Assembly (NCBI RefSeq): GCF_002993965.1
Contig: NZ_POST01000004.1
Coordinates: forward strand, 1 to 64,000
Direction of reading: 5' to 3'
Source: Apilactobacillus timberlakei
GTDB taxonomy: Bacteria; Bacillota; Bacilli; Lactobacillales; Lactobacillaceae
Length of the DNA: 64,000 bases
The stretch's first letter is position 1. Every line of letters starts with the position of its first letter. Both the position numbers and the translations under genes were made by a program. Below the pieces are notes generated by a model, which saw only the letters and a list, made by a program, of their open reading frames with translations, ran no database searches and was not told the DNA's origin. Positions 7,693 to 16,762 of this stretch are shown here, in pieces.

Positions 7693-9867
7693 TTGGATTC
7701 TAAAATTACAAAAGTAGTTGCTAAAAATTTAAATAATTTTACAGTAAAACAAATTAATGCGGTTTTATCTATGCTAACTTCTGGTAATACAGTTCCCTTT
7801 ATTGCTAGATATCGTAAAGAACGAACTGGAAATTTAGATGAGGTAAAAATTCGTTCGATTGAAGATGAAAATACAAGAGTTACTAATTTGTTTAATCGCA
7901 AGGACGAAGTAATCAAGTTAATTAAAGAACAAAATAAATTAACCGATCGTTTATATAATGACATTATTGATGCAGAGACTTTACAACAAGTCGAGGATTT
8001 ATATTTGCCTTATAAAAAGAAACGTATGACTAAAGCTGATATTGCTAAACAACAGGGATTAGAACCTTTAGCCCAAAAGATATTATCGTACGATGATTCT
8101 TTTGATCAGCAAGCAGCATCTTTTATTGATATAAATAAAAAATTAAATAGTAAAGGAGATGTTTTGTCAGGAGTTCATGAAATATTGGCAGAATATTTTG
8201 GCAATGCTGCTAAATATCGTGATTGGATTCGTAAATATACTAATAGTACCGGTCTTTTAACTAGTAAAATAAAAAATAATGCTAAAAATAAAGATGATGA
8301 TCAAGTATATAAAAATTATTATGAATTTGAAATCCCCATTAAAAAAGCTAAAAGTTATCAAATCTTGGCAATCAATCGTGGTGAAAAAGAAAAAATACTA
8401 ACAGTTAAAATAGTTGTTAATAAAGACAAAATTTTTAAATACCTATCAAACCATATTAATGGTAATATGCATGGAAAAGCAGCTGATTTTATTGAAAATA
8501 GTTATCAAGATGCTTATAATCGTTTTATTAAGACTGCAATAAATCGAGAAATTAGGAATCAAATGACTGAAGTAGCTGATGAACATGCCATTCAAATTTT
8601 TGGTAAAAATTTATATAATTTATTAATGCAATCTCCATTAAAGGGTAAAGTAGTCATGGGTTTTGATCCAGCTTATAGAACTGGATGTAAATTAGCAGTT
8701 ATTGATGTAAATGGTAAATTCTTGGATAAGTTAGTCATTTATCCCCATGCACCGGCTAGTAAAAACGAACGTGAACATGCCTTAAAACAATTTATTGATT
8801 TTATTAAAAAGAATCATGTTGAAATGATTGCAATTGGGAATGGCACTGCTAGTCGTGAATCAGAACAATTTGTGATTAAAGCAATAAAAAAAATAAGCTG
8901 GCCGATTTATTACGTAATTGTAAATGAAGCTGGAGCTTCCGTATATTCTGCTAGTCAATGTGCTCGTGATGAATTTCCTAATTTTCATGTTGAAGAACGC
9001 TCAGCAGTAAGTATTGGAAGAAGGCTTCAAGATCCGTTAGCTGAATTAATTAAGATTGATCCTAAATCAGTTGGTATTGGTCAATATCAACATGATCTGC
9101 CGGAAAAACAATTAGACCATAAACTTGATCGCATCGTTGAAACAGCTGTAAATAAAGTAGGGGTTAATGTTAATACCGCTAGTGTGGAACTTTTAACACA
9201 TGTTTCTGGGATGAATAAAAATGTTGCAAATAAATTAGTGTCTTATCGTAATGAAAATGGTGAATTTAATAATAGAAAATCTTTGGCAAAAGTTCCTAGA
9301 TTAGGTAAGAAAACTTATGAGCAAGCAATTGGTTTTTTAAGAGTTATTGATGGTGATAATCCTTTAGATAATACTGATATTCATCCTGAAAGTTATTCAA
9401 TTGCTAAAAAAATAATTAATATGACTCATATGGATTTAAATATGATGGGAACAAATCAGATGAAGGAAAAATTAAATTCTATTGATATTGCCAAATTTAT
9501 TAATGATAATCATTTAGGTTATGAAACGGTAAAAGATATTTATCAAGGACTAATTAAGCCGGGTAGAGATTTTCGTGATAATATGCCTAAACCAATATTA
9601 AAACAGGATGTATTGAAAATTGATGATCTATATAAAGGTTTAAAATTACAAGGAACTGTTCGTAATGTTGTTGATTTTGGAGCTTTTATCGATATTGGTG
9701 TAAAGCAGGATGGATTGGTTCATATTTCTAATATGAGTAATAAGTTTATTTCAGATCCCAATACAATTGTTTCAGTTGGTGATATTGTGACAGTTTGGAT
9801 TAAAGATATTGATATTGATCGCGGTCGAATTCAGTTAACGATGATCAATCCAACACAAAATGGATAA
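7693..9867 (+). CDS. tex: Tex-family S1 RNA-binding protein
   Basis: A conserved cytoplasmic nucleic-acid-binding protein linked to transcription and RNA metabolism; its exact biochemical role is unsettled. The 724-aa protein shows the Tex order: N-terminal helical region, YqgF/RNase H-like fold beginning near residue 320 (VVMGFDPAYRTGCK), helix-hairpin-helix repeats near 490-560 (LLTHVSGMNKNVANKLV) and a C-terminal S1 domain at about 648-718 (GTVRNVVDFGAFIDIG). It starts with TTG after AAAGGGGAT. sprT follows after three bases, so tex-sprT-thrB are likely cotranscribed. Confidence 0.94.
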   Translation: MDSKITKVVAKNLNNFTVKQINAVLSMLTSGNTVPFIARYRKERTGNLDEVKIRSIEDENTRVTNLFNRKDEVIKLIKEQNKLTDRLYNDIIDAETLQQVEDLYLPYKKKRMTKADIAKQQGLEPLAQKILSYDDSFDQQAASFIDINKKLNSKGDVLSGVHEILAEYFGNAAKYRDWIRKYTNSTGLLTSKIKNNAKNKDDDQVYKNYYEFEIPIKKAKSYQILAINRGEKEKILTVKIVVNKDKIFKYLSNHINGNMHGKAADFIENSYQDAYNRFIKTAINREIRNQMTEVADEHAIQIFGKNLYNLLMQSPLKGKVVMGFDPAYRTGCKLAVIDVNGKFLDKLVIYPHAPASKNEREHALKQFIDFIKKNHVEMIAIGNGTASRESEQFVIKAIKKISWPIYYVIVNEAGASVYSASQCARDEFPNFHVEERSAVSIGRRLQDPLAELIKIDPKSVGIGQYQHDLPEKQLDHKLDRIVETAVNKVGVNVNTASVELLTHVSGMNKNVANKLVSYRNENGEFNNRKSLAKVPRLGKKTYEQAIGFLRVIDGDNPLDNTDIHPESYSIAKKIINMTHMDLNMMGTNQMKEKLNSIDIAKFINDNHLGYETVKDIYQGLIKPGRDFRDNMPKPILKQDVLKIDDLYKGLKLQGTVRNVVDFGAFIDIGVKQDGLVHISNMSNKFISDPNTIVSVGDIVTVWIKDIDIDRGRIQLTMINPTQNG

Positions 9868-9870
9868 AAT

Positions 9871-10308
9871 ATGACAGATAAAGAATTGCAGTTATTAGTA
9901 GAAAAAACTTCTTTAAGTTATTTTGCTAAAAAGTTTAATCATAAGGCTTATTTTAATAATAGATTGAAAACCACTGGTGGTAGATACCACATTCAATCTC
10001 ATAATATTGATATTAATCCTAAAATGTTAGAAGAACATTCATATCAAACATTAGTAGGGGTAGTAAAACATGAGTTATGTCATTATCATTTGCATTTAGC
10101 AGGTTATTCTGGTAAACATAATACAGTTGCATTTAAACAAATGTTAAATGCAGTTGGTGGTTCTAGATATGCACCTGCTCCTAAAAATAAGAATACATTG
10201 AAATATGTATGTAGTAATTGTGGACAAATTTATTTAAGAAAAAGAAGAATTAATACGAATCGCTATGTATGTAGCAAATGTTATGGAAAATTAATTAAAC
10301 GGGGATGA
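9871..10308 (+). CDS. sprT: SprT-like zinc metalloprotein
   Basis: A 145-aa SprT-family protein with the metalloprotease motif HELCH (about residues 66-70) and a C-terminal zinc ribbon with CSNC and CSKC pairs (about 111-136). SprT family members cleave or bind protein on DNA in eukaryotes; the bacterial role is unclear. It is tightly packed, three bases after tex, and its stop overlaps an ATG of the next frame (ATGA), which supports coupling to thrB. Confidence 0.88.
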   Translation: MTDKELQLLVEKTSLSYFAKKFNHKAYFNNRLKTTGGRYHIQSHNIDINPKMLEEHSYQTLVGVVKHELCHYHLHLAGYSGKHNTVAFKQMLNAVGGSRYAPAPKNKNTLKYVCSNCGQIYLRKRRINTNRYVCSKCYGKLIKRG

Positions 10309-10313
10309 TTTAT

Positions 10314-11189
10314 TTGGATAAGAAGTTAATTGTTAGAGTTCCAGCCACTTCATCTAATTTAGGTGCTGGTTTTAATTCTTTAGGAATTGCTTTTCATTTA
10401 TACTATACAGTAATTGTTGAAGAAGAAATGGATGAATGGCAAGTTAATCATGCATTGGGTAAAAATATTCCACATGACAAAAATAATCTTATCGTCAAGA
10501 CAATTTTGTCAATTGATCCTAATATTCATCCACATCAATTGACCGTTATGTCAGACGTTCCAATGGAAAGAGGAATGGGTTCTAGTACGACTGCATTAGT
10601 AGCTGGTATTAAAATTGCTAATGCTTTAGGGCACCTAAATTTATCTCTAGATGAGCAAATTGACATAGGAGCAAAATTAGAAGGACATCCTGAAAATGTT
10701 ACCTCTGCAATTTTAGGTGATTTAACCATTTCCACTTTTGATGGTGATAGATGTACTACTGTAAAAGCATCGATGCCTAAAAATATTTCTGTTTTAATGT
10801 TTATTAATAAACATTCTGTAGCATCTAAACAAGATTTACCAAAAACAATTAATTTTGATGATGCTATTCAATCAAGTAGCTTTGCTAATGTATTCGTTGC
10901 TTCCATTATGAGTGGTGAGTGGAGCAAAGCAGCTGAAATGATTGAAAAAGATAAGTTTCATGAACATTATCGTGAAAAAGATGTGCCAGAATTAAGTACG
11001 ATTAGAAAATATGCGCATGATATTGGAATTCGTGGTACTTATATTAGTGGGGATGGTCCTACTATTGCTACATTTGGAACTGAAAATGAATTATATCAAT
11101 TAAGGGATGTTTTAAATAGTCATCATTTAGATGGCGACTTAAGAGTTTTAAAAATTGATTATGATGGAGCCTCAGTTAGAGGAGAATAA
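10314..11189 (+). CDS. thrB: Homoserine kinase
   Basis: Phosphorylates L-homoserine with ATP in the threonine branch. The 291-aa GHMP kinase shows the N-terminal VPATSSNLGAGFNSLG and the ATP loop PMERGMGSSTTAL (about residues 79-91), plus C-terminal SGDGPTIATF. TTG at 10314 is chosen because GGGGATGA sits at the right distance; an ATG at 10305 directly abuts those G residues and would have no spacing. No hom or thrC gene is nearby, which is unusual for a threonine operon. Confidence 0.92.
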   Translation: MDKKLIVRVPATSSNLGAGFNSLGIAFHLYYTVIVEEEMDEWQVNHALGKNIPHDKNNLIVKTILSIDPNIHPHQLTVMSDVPMERGMGSSTTALVAGIKIANALGHLNLSLDEQIDIGAKLEGHPENVTSAILGDLTISTFDGDRCTTVKASMPKNISVLMFINKHSVASKQDLPKTINFDDAIQSSSFANVFVASIMSGEWSKAAEMIEKDKFHEHYREKDVPELSTIRKYAHDIGIRGTYISGDGPTIATFGTENELYQLRDVLNSHHLDGDLRVLKIDYDGASVRGE

Positions 11190-11211
11190 TTGAGACTTAC
11201 TACAAATAAAT

Positions 11212-11240
11212 TTGTCAAATTAATATAAATTGACTATAAT
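11212..11240 (+). promoter_or_regulatory. Promoter of tRNA-Leu
   Basis: TTGTCA (11212-11217), 17-base spacer, perfect TATAAT (11235-11240), 20 bases before the tRNA. Confidence 0.85.
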
Positions 11241-11259
11241 ATTATTTGTAGTTGATTAA

Positions 11260-11345
11260 GCGGCCATGGCGGAATTGGCAGACGCGCAAGATTAAGGATC
11301 TTGTCGGGAATTATCTCGGTGGAAGTTCGAATCTTCTTGGCCGCA
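11260..11345 (+). tRNA. tRNA-Leu (anticodon AAG)
   Basis: 86-nt class II tRNA with a long variable arm. The acceptor stem is GCGGCCA (11260-11266) with TGGCCGC (11338-11344), discriminator A11345. The anticodon stem CAAGA/TCTTG closes the loop TTAAGGA, giving AAG. An A at position 34 in a bacterial tRNA other than Arg(ACG) implies conversion to inosine by TadA, whose gene is at 36058. Confidence 0.95.
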
Positions 11346-11350
11346 TAAAT

Positions 11351-11388
11351 AAAAAGGTACCTTCGATAATTTCGAAGGTACCTTTTTA
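11351..11388. terminator. Bidirectional terminator between tRNA-Leu and the LCP gene
   Basis: Inverted repeat AAAAAGGTACCTTCGA (11351-11366) with TCGAAGGTACCTTTTT (11372-11387). A and T runs on both sides let it serve tRNA-Leu and the convergent gene. Confidence 0.92.
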
Positions 11389-11392
11389 TTTA

Positions 11393-12475
11393 TTAATATG
11401 ATGTAGCAGCAGTATTATTAGTATTGTCGCTAGTTGAATTTGCACTATTATCACTAGTAGTATCTTGAGTATTATTTAAAACGCTAGAAGTACTTAAGCC
11501 TAATGTTTTTCTAATATCATTTGAAACATTTAATAACTCTTGTTGTGTTGGTACTTCATAGTCAACACCATTAACCATTGCAGATTCACCTTGAAGAGTT
11601 TGTGATTTAATATGATGAGTTGCATCGCCATATCTTTCGCGTAATGCAACCATATCATCAAACTTCATATCGGTTTTAAGTTTACCTGAAATGGAGTTTA
11701 ATATTTCTTTATATCTTGGGAATGAAGAAATATTCATCCCTTTAATTACTAATTTTTGTAGAACTTGTCTTTGTCTAGTTTGACGACCATAGTCACCTGC
11801 AGGATCTTGATGACGCATTCTTGAATAATCAAGAGCTTGAGCACCATTAAGAGTTACTGTTTGACCCTTAACAACGTTGGCATTTCCATATTTGAAAGTT
11901 AAAGGAGGAGTAACAGTAACACCACCAACAGCGTTGACCATTTGTTCTAGTCCACCCATGTTAATAATTGCGAAGAAGTCGATTGGAACATTTAATAAGT
12001 TTTGAACAGTTTGAACAGCACTGGAGGCACCACCAATTGAATATGCAGCATTAATTTTTTCATAAGGTTGTGAGTCTCCAGGAACAGTTACTTTTGTATC
12101 ACGAGGAATACTTGTTAAATGAATGGTTTCTGATTTAGGATTAACTGTTGCTAAAATCATAGTATCAGTTCTTCCTGTATCATTACGTCCTAGTGCACCA
12201 GTATCAGTTCCTAAAAGTAAAATTGAGACTGGCTTATTTTGAGCGATAACATTAGAAACATTTCTTTCTTTATGTTCAACACCTGGTTCATATGCTTTGT
12301 TAGCAGCTGATTTCATATTTGTATAGACATTGTAAGCGAAAATCAATCCTAACACTAATAATATTAGAAATATAAAGAATGCAATCCAAGCACCACGATG
12401 CTTTTTTTTCTTAAAATGAGGCTGATTATTTTGTGTTCTAGAGTATGCTTTATTTTTATCATTATTGTTTTGCAT
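11393..12475 (-). CDS. LytR-CpsA-Psr family cell-wall polymer ligase
   Basis: A membrane-anchored enzyme outside the cell that attaches undecaprenyl-linked anionic polymers to peptidoglycan. The 360-aa protein has a short basic cytoplasmic N terminus, one membrane segment (about residues 30-50) and an LCP domain starting at SILLLGTDTG (about 84-93). Conserved Arg/Asp residues include GRTDTMILATV and LTSIPRDT. YSRMRHQDPAGDYGRQTRQR (about 218-237) is the second signature. The Ser/Thr/Asn-rich tail is low complexity. It faces tRNA-Leu across a shared terminator. Whether it loads teichoic acid or polysaccharide cannot be told. Confidence 0.92.
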   Translation of the reverse strand: MQNNNDKNKAYSRTQNNQPHFKKKKHRGAWIAFFIFLILLVLGLIFAYNVYTNMKSAANKAYEPGVEHKERNVSNVIAQNKPVSILLLGTDTGALGRNDTGRTDTMILATVNPKSETIHLTSIPRDTKVTVPGDSQPYEKINAAYSIGGASSAVQTVQNLLNVPIDFFAIINMGGLEQMVNAVGGVTVTPPLTFKYGNANVVKGQTVTLNGAQALDYSRMRHQDPAGDYGRQTRQRQVLQKLVIKGMNISSFPRYKEILNSISGKLKTDMKFDDMVALRERYGDATHHIKSQTLQGESAMVNGVDYEVPTQQELLNVSNDIRKTLGLSTSSVLNNTQDTTSDNSANSTSDNTNNTAATSY

Positions 12476-12603
12476 GTTTTAGTCATTACTCCTTTTATTT
12501 AAATGTGATCAAAATACTAATAGTTTATATTATAAGCGCATTTTATCAAAAAAAAATAAATTTCTCGATATTTTTTATATATATAAAGGTTATGATATAA
12601 TTT

Positions 12604-12631
12604 TATCGTTTGATTGATAAACGATTTTTCT
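12604..12631 (+). other. Terminator-like hairpin in the divergent LCP/EamA gap
   Basis: ATCGTTT (12605-12611) and AAACGAT (12619-12625) form a 7-bp stem followed by TTTTTC. It lies about 80 bases upstream of the EamA gene and may be a weak attenuator or operator. The rest of this 228-base gap is AT-rich with no gene. Confidence 0.4.
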
Positions 12632-12703
12632 AATAAATGCACTTAAGTACGTAGTTTATCAATTTTTATATAATTTGTAAATTTATAAGGAGCGATATTT
12701 GTT

Positions 12704-13654
12704 TTGAAAAAAACTTTTTTGTATGTTTTGATATCTACATTTATGTTTAGTTCAATGGAAATTGCACTAAAAAGTGTAGGTAATGCTTTTAGTCCTATCC
12801 AATTAAATTTAATTCGTTTTTTTGTTGGAGGATTAGTTTTACTACCAATTGTTTTAAAAAATAAAAATACTGTTAATAACAATAAATGGAAAAGTCTAGG
12901 TATATTTTCCCTGACTGGTTTTTTATGTGTTGTATTTAGTATGACACTATATCAATTAGCAATTGTTTATGATCAAGCTGCAACGGTAGCAGTTTTATTT
13001 AGTTGTAATCCAGTTTTTGCAATATTATTTGCTTTTATTATTTTGCGAGAAAAAATTAATCGATTAGGTTTAATATCATTAGTTATTTCGATAATTGGTT
13101 TATTAATTATTGTTAATCCAGCCAATTTAACTAATCCTTTAGGTTTAACTTTAGCTTTAGGTTCAGCTTTGACTTTTGGTCTATATAGTATTGTATCTCG
13201 TTGGGGCTCATTTGTGAGCGGATATGGTGGATTAGCTTTAACTTGTTATACTTTTTTGGCAGGATCTATAGAACTATTTGTGTTAATTTTAATTACCCAC
13301 ATTCCATTTGTTGCTAATTTTATGAATTCAGTTTCATGGTTGAAGTCATTTGCTAATACACCAGTACTACAAAATGTTAACCTTCACTATTTTTGGATGT
13401 TACTATTCATCTGTGTATGTGTTACTGGTGGTGGATTTGCCTTTTACTTTTTAGCAATGGATCGAGCAGGGGTTTCAATTGCTTCATTAGTGTTCTTTAT
13501 TAAACCTGGGCTAGCACCTATACTTGCAATGATGTTAATCGGTGAGAAAATTAGTTTAAATACTTGGATTGGAATTATTGTAATTTTAATTGGTTCTGTA
13601 ATAACATTTATTGGTAGTCAGCTTGAACAAAAGGAATCTGATTTAAAAGAATAA
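12704..13654 (+). CDS. EamA/DMT-superfamily permease
   Basis: An inner-membrane transporter of the drug/metabolite family, 316 aa, with two EamA repeats (about residues 4-135 and 150-300) and about ten hydrophobic segments. The typical stretch [20 protein letters not shown] (about 90-109) ends each repeat's pore helix region. The second repeat has [18 protein letters not shown]. It starts with TTG after AAGGAGCGA. Substrate is unknown; members export amino acids or metabolites. A phosphoglycerate mutase gene follows 17 bases downstream. Confidence 0.87.
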   Translation: MKKTFLYVLISTFMFSSMEIALKSVGNAFSPIQLNLIRFFVGGLVLLPIVLKNKNTVNNNKWKSLGIFSLTGFLCVVFSMTLYQLAIVYDQAATVAVLFSCNPVFAILFAFIILREKINRLGLISLVISIIGLLIIVNPANLTNPLGLTLALGSALTFGLYSIVSRWGSFVSGYGGLALTCYTFLAGSIELFVLILITHIPFVANFMNSVSWLKSFANTPVLQNVNLHYFWMLLFICVCVTGGGFAFYFLAMDRAGVSIASLVFFIKPGLAPILAMMLIGEKISLNTWIGIIVILIGSVITFIGSQLEQKESDLKE

Positions 13655-13671
13655 ATAAAAGAGATGATAAT

Positions 13672-14343
13672 ATGTCATATTTAGTAATTATGCGACATGG
13701 TGAAAGTGAGGCCAATCGAGATAAAATATTTACTGGTTGGAATGATGTTCCTTTAACTGCAAAGGGAATTGAACAAGCACATTATGCTGGTAAATTAATT
13801 GAAGAATTGAATATTGATTTCGATGATGTTCACACATCATTTTTAATGCGTGCAATCGATACTGCACATATTGTCTTAAAAGAGATTCATCAAGAATATA
13901 TTAATGAACATAAAACATGGCGACTTAATGAACGTCATTATGGTGCTTTGAGAGGTAAGCAAAAAAGTTATATTAAAGAAAAATATGGTGAAAAACAATT
14001 TAAGTTATGGCGTCGTAGTTTTTCAGCAGTACCTCCACTACTGAAAAAATTAGATAACGAATTACGCTACGAAAAAATTGGGGTCAAAGAACCACGTGGT
14101 GAAAGTTTAAAAATGGCTTATAAAAGAATATTAAGCTATTGGATCGATGGTATTGCACCAAAACTATTAGATAATCATAATCAATTAATTGTTGCTCATG
14201 GATCTACTTTAAGGGCTTTAATTAAATACCTAGATAAAATATCAGATAAAGATATTGATAAAGTAGAAGTACCTAATGGCAAACCAATTGTCTATGAATT
14301 TGATAGTCGTTTAAATATAATTAGTAAAAAAATGATGAAATAA
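13672..14343 (+). CDS. gpmA: 2,3-bisphosphoglycerate-dependent phosphoglycerate mutase (divergent copy)
   Basis: Histidine phosphatase family. The 223-aa protein keeps the dPGM signature: catalytic RHG (residues 8-10), [28 protein letters not shown] (about 83-95) and a second His in AHGSTLRAL. Most dPGM enzymes have HGNSLR at this last site; here it is HGSTLR. That, and its position behind a permease rather than with glycolytic genes, suggests a second, divergent copy. Interconversion of 3- and 2-phosphoglycerate is the expected reaction. Confidence 0.82.
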   Translation: MSYLVIMRHGESEANRDKIFTGWNDVPLTAKGIEQAHYAGKLIEELNIDFDDVHTSFLMRAIDTAHIVLKEIHQEYINEHKTWRLNERHYGALRGKQKSYIKEKYGEKQFKLWRRSFSAVPPLLKKLDNELRYEKIGVKEPRGESLKMAYKRILSYWIDGIAPKLLDNHNQLIVAHGSTLRALIKYLDKISDKDIDKVEVPNGKPIVYEFDSRLNIISKKMMK

Positions 14344-14375
14344 AAAAGCAATGATAAAAAATCATTGCTTTTTTA
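14342..14375. terminator. Bidirectional terminator between gpmA and pepC
   Basis: AAAAAAGCAATGAT (14342-14355) pairs with ATCATTGCTTTTTT (14361-14374). It serves both convergent genes. Confidence 0.92.
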
Positions 14376-14386
14376 TTTCATCATTT

Positions 14387-15724
14387 TTATTTTTCATAGA
14401 AGGCAAGTGTACCCATTGGATCCCATGGATCTAGTACAACTGGGTCTTTTGCTTGGGCATCTTTTAATTCATCTGATAAGTATTTCTTGTTAATAACAAC
14501 TTGGTATGCAAAACGTCTGAACCATGATTCGCTCATTACAAAGTAACCTTTTGTACCAACTTTGTTCCCCCATGAGTTTTCAACTTTCCATTTAGTGGGT
14601 TGACCATCAACAATATCAACACCAGTTAATACCATTGCATGATCCATAACACTTTCTTTGTAGTCTAATTGTTCTGCTTTTGAAAGTGATAAGTCAGTAT
14701 CGAATAATTCATCTTTTGAGTATAATCCATCATCCATAATACCCATTTTTCTATCTGAATTTTGAACAACATCACTACCAAACCAAACACTTTCACCATT
14801 TTGAATTTGTTTAATTGCTAATTTTTCAAAAGTATCAATATCAATATTCAAATGTTTAACTTGGCGGCCACCAACAACATTACCTAACATATCAATTGTG
14901 TATGTTTTATTATATGGTTTATCATCAGTAGGGGAATTAATGAATGATACGTAATCTTCTAAGTTTAGGTTTACATATTTATCAAAGAATTTATTTGGTG
15001 TTAAATTCTTATCAATATGATAATTTTTATCATGATCACGATATTCAAAATTAAATTCTTTAGTAGGTTCACCTAATGTATAAACTAAAATACGATAAAT
15101 ATCATTTAACATTTCATCCTTAGCGCTTTCAACATCTGAACCATCTTTAACTAGTTTACGTAGTTGAATAGCATCTTTTCTTAACTTAAGATTTAAAACT
15201 GAATTTAAGTCAGTAGTATCATTACTATTAAATGTTTCAGGCATTGCTGATTGAGGAACAACTCCGTATTTTTCAATAACAGCACATAGCATGTCCCATT
15301 GACCACCATCTTGTTGAGGAGTTTCAAGTAACCATGCTACTCTTCTTGAAGTTAGTGGTTGATCTGCGGTTTTAATAATATTTTCTAAGAACCAATTTGA
15401 TTTTTCAAATTTATCCCAGAAGGTAGTGTAAATTTGAGATAATTCAAAATCACCATTTAAATTAAAGTTTTTAGCTAAATTATGTCTCATAGTGTTTAAT
15501 GCAGCGAAAATCCAGCAACGACCACTATGCTTTTGATTAGAAACTTCACCAGTATCCAATTCTAATGAAAATACGGGATCCATTTTACTTACAGAACTAT
15601 AATTAGAAGATGTTTTAGCAACACCGTCATGACTTATAGCACGTTGTAAGATTTTAGCTTCTTTACGATTATCTAAATCTTGTTGGTACTTTTTAACATT
15701 GTCTAAACTAATACTCTTTCCCAT
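14387..15724 (-). CDS. pepC: Aminopeptidase C (bleomycin hydrolase family)
   Basis: A cytoplasmic papain-fold cysteine aminopeptidase, typical of lactic acid bacteria, that trims peptides taken up from outside. The 445-aa protein has the catalytic Cys in SGRCWIFAALN (Cys70), the catalytic His in DHAMVLTG (about residue 361) and Asn in VENSWGNKVG (about 384). Length is normal. It has a strong AGGAGGAAT ribosome site. It is monocistronic, bounded by terminators on both sides. Confidence 0.96.
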   Translation of the reverse strand: MGKSISLDNVKKYQQDLDNRKEAKILQRAISHDGVAKTSSNYSSVSKMDPVFSLELDTGEVSNQKHSGRCWIFAALNTMRHNLAKNFNLNGDFELSQIYTTFWDKFEKSNWFLENIIKTADQPLTSRRVAWLLETPQQDGGQWDMLCAVIEKYGVVPQSAMPETFNSNDTTDLNSVLNLKLRKDAIQLRKLVKDGSDVESAKDEMLNDIYRILVYTLGEPTKEFNFEYRDHDKNYHIDKNLTPNKFFDKYVNLNLEDYVSFINSPTDDKPYNKTYTIDMLGNVVGGRQVKHLNIDIDTFEKLAIKQIQNGESVWFGSDVVQNSDRKMGIMDDGLYSKDELFDTDLSLSKAEQLDYKESVMDHAMVLTGVDIVDGQPTKWKVENSWGNKVGTKGYFVMSESWFRRFAYQVVINKKYLSDELKDAQAKDPVVLDPWDPMGTLAFYEK

Positions 15725-15792
15725 GATAATTCCTCCTTATATACTTTAATATTATAGACCTTTTTTCTAATTTTATAAATGCAAATCCCAAT

Positions 15793-15831
15793 AAAAAGAC
15801 CCAATTACTTTTTTGTAATTGGGTCTTTTTA
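15793..15831 (-). terminator. Terminator of rpiA
   Basis: AAAAAGACCCAATTAC (15794-15809) pairs with GTAATTGGGTCTTTTT (15815-15830). Its A/T runs make it symmetric. It separates rpiA from pepC. Confidence 0.9.
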
Positions 15832-15849
15832 TTAAAATTAAATTAGAAA

Positions 15850-16533
15850 CTATCTTGCTTGATAAGTTTTAGAACCATTTTCGTCACCAACAATAACGGT
15901 ATTTACCATATCTAAAAATAATCCATGTTCTACAATTCCAGTTAAATTATTTAAAATTTGTTCTAGTTCATGTGGGTGTTCTATTGAATGCATTTTTAAA
16001 TCAATAATGTAATTATCAGCATGAGTAAGAACGTGTCCACCTTTAGCATTAGTTCGAAATTGTGGTTGGTATCCCATGTCATCTAATCTTTTGAATAGAT
16101 GGGTACTTCCATAGGGTGTAACTTCAAGTGGCAAAGGAAATGATCCCAAGTTTTTGGCAATTTTAGTTTTATCAACAATCCAAATATTCTTCTTAGAATT
16201 TATGGCAACAATTTTTTCTCTTAAGTGTGCAACACCGCCACCTTTAATTCCTTGAAAATTTTCATCAATTTGATCAGCTCCGTCAACTGTCAAATCAATA
16301 TGATCAACATCATCGATGCTTTTTACATCAATACCTAAGTCACGAGCCCTTTTGGCGGATCGATTAGAAGTAGGGACACCAATTATGCGAAGTCCTTCTT
16401 TAGCAACTCTTTTTCCTAATGCATCTAAAAGATATTTAACTGTAGAACCAGTTCCTAGTCCAACTGTCATACCATCTTTAATATACTTAACAGCTTCTTG
16501 ACCAGCTACTTGTTTCATTAATTCTTTATCCAT
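15850..16533 (-). CDS. rpiA: Ribose-5-phosphate isomerase A
   Basis: Interconverts ribose 5-phosphate and ribulose 5-phosphate in the pentose phosphate pathway. The 227-aa protein shows [12 protein letters not shown] (about residues 25-36), [11 protein letters not shown] (about 82-92), [12 protein letters not shown] (about 97-108) and WIVDKTK, the full set of RpiA active-site regions. The start at 16533 has AGAGGGGC just upstream; a 20-codon upstream extension to 16593 lacks a ribosome site and was rejected. Confidence 0.95.
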   Translation of the reverse strand: MDKELMKQVAGQEAVKYIKDGMTVGLGTGSTVKYLLDALGKRVAKEGLRIIGVPTSNRSAKRARDLGIDVKSIDDVDHIDLTVDGADQIDENFQGIKGGGVAHLREKIVAINSKKNIWIVDKTKIAKNLGSFPLPLEVTPYGSTHLFKRLDDMGYQPQFRTNAKGGHVLTHADNYIIDLKMHSIEHPHELEQILNNLTGIVEHGLFLDMVNTVIVGDENGSKTYQAR

Positions 16534-16710
16534 AATCTTTGCCCCTCTAAAATATTGGTAAATGAATGTGGGATAAGATAATACATTATCCAATTTAATT
16601 TTCGATTTAAGACTAATTTAACCTAATATGATTAAACTATTAGTTAATATAATTTTCTATTTTAATAGCATGTTTGTCAAATAAAATATTATGTTTATTA
16701 TACTTAATAT

Positions 16711-16740
16711 TTGCTATAAAATAGGTACTATAATTATAAT
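16711..16740 (+). promoter_or_regulatory. Promoter of dut-radA
   Basis: TTGCTA (16711-16716), 18-base spacer, TATAAT (16735-16740). It lies in a 229-base AT-rich gap between divergent rpiA and dut with no other feature. Confidence 0.6.
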
Positions 16741-16762
16741 ATAAATAATAGGATGTGTATGT

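Noticed and set aside
12320-12345. Possible catabolite (cre) site TTGTAAGCGAAAATCA in the LCP gene
   Set aside because: The right half has an extra base against the consensus, and it lies well inside the coding region rather than at a promoter.
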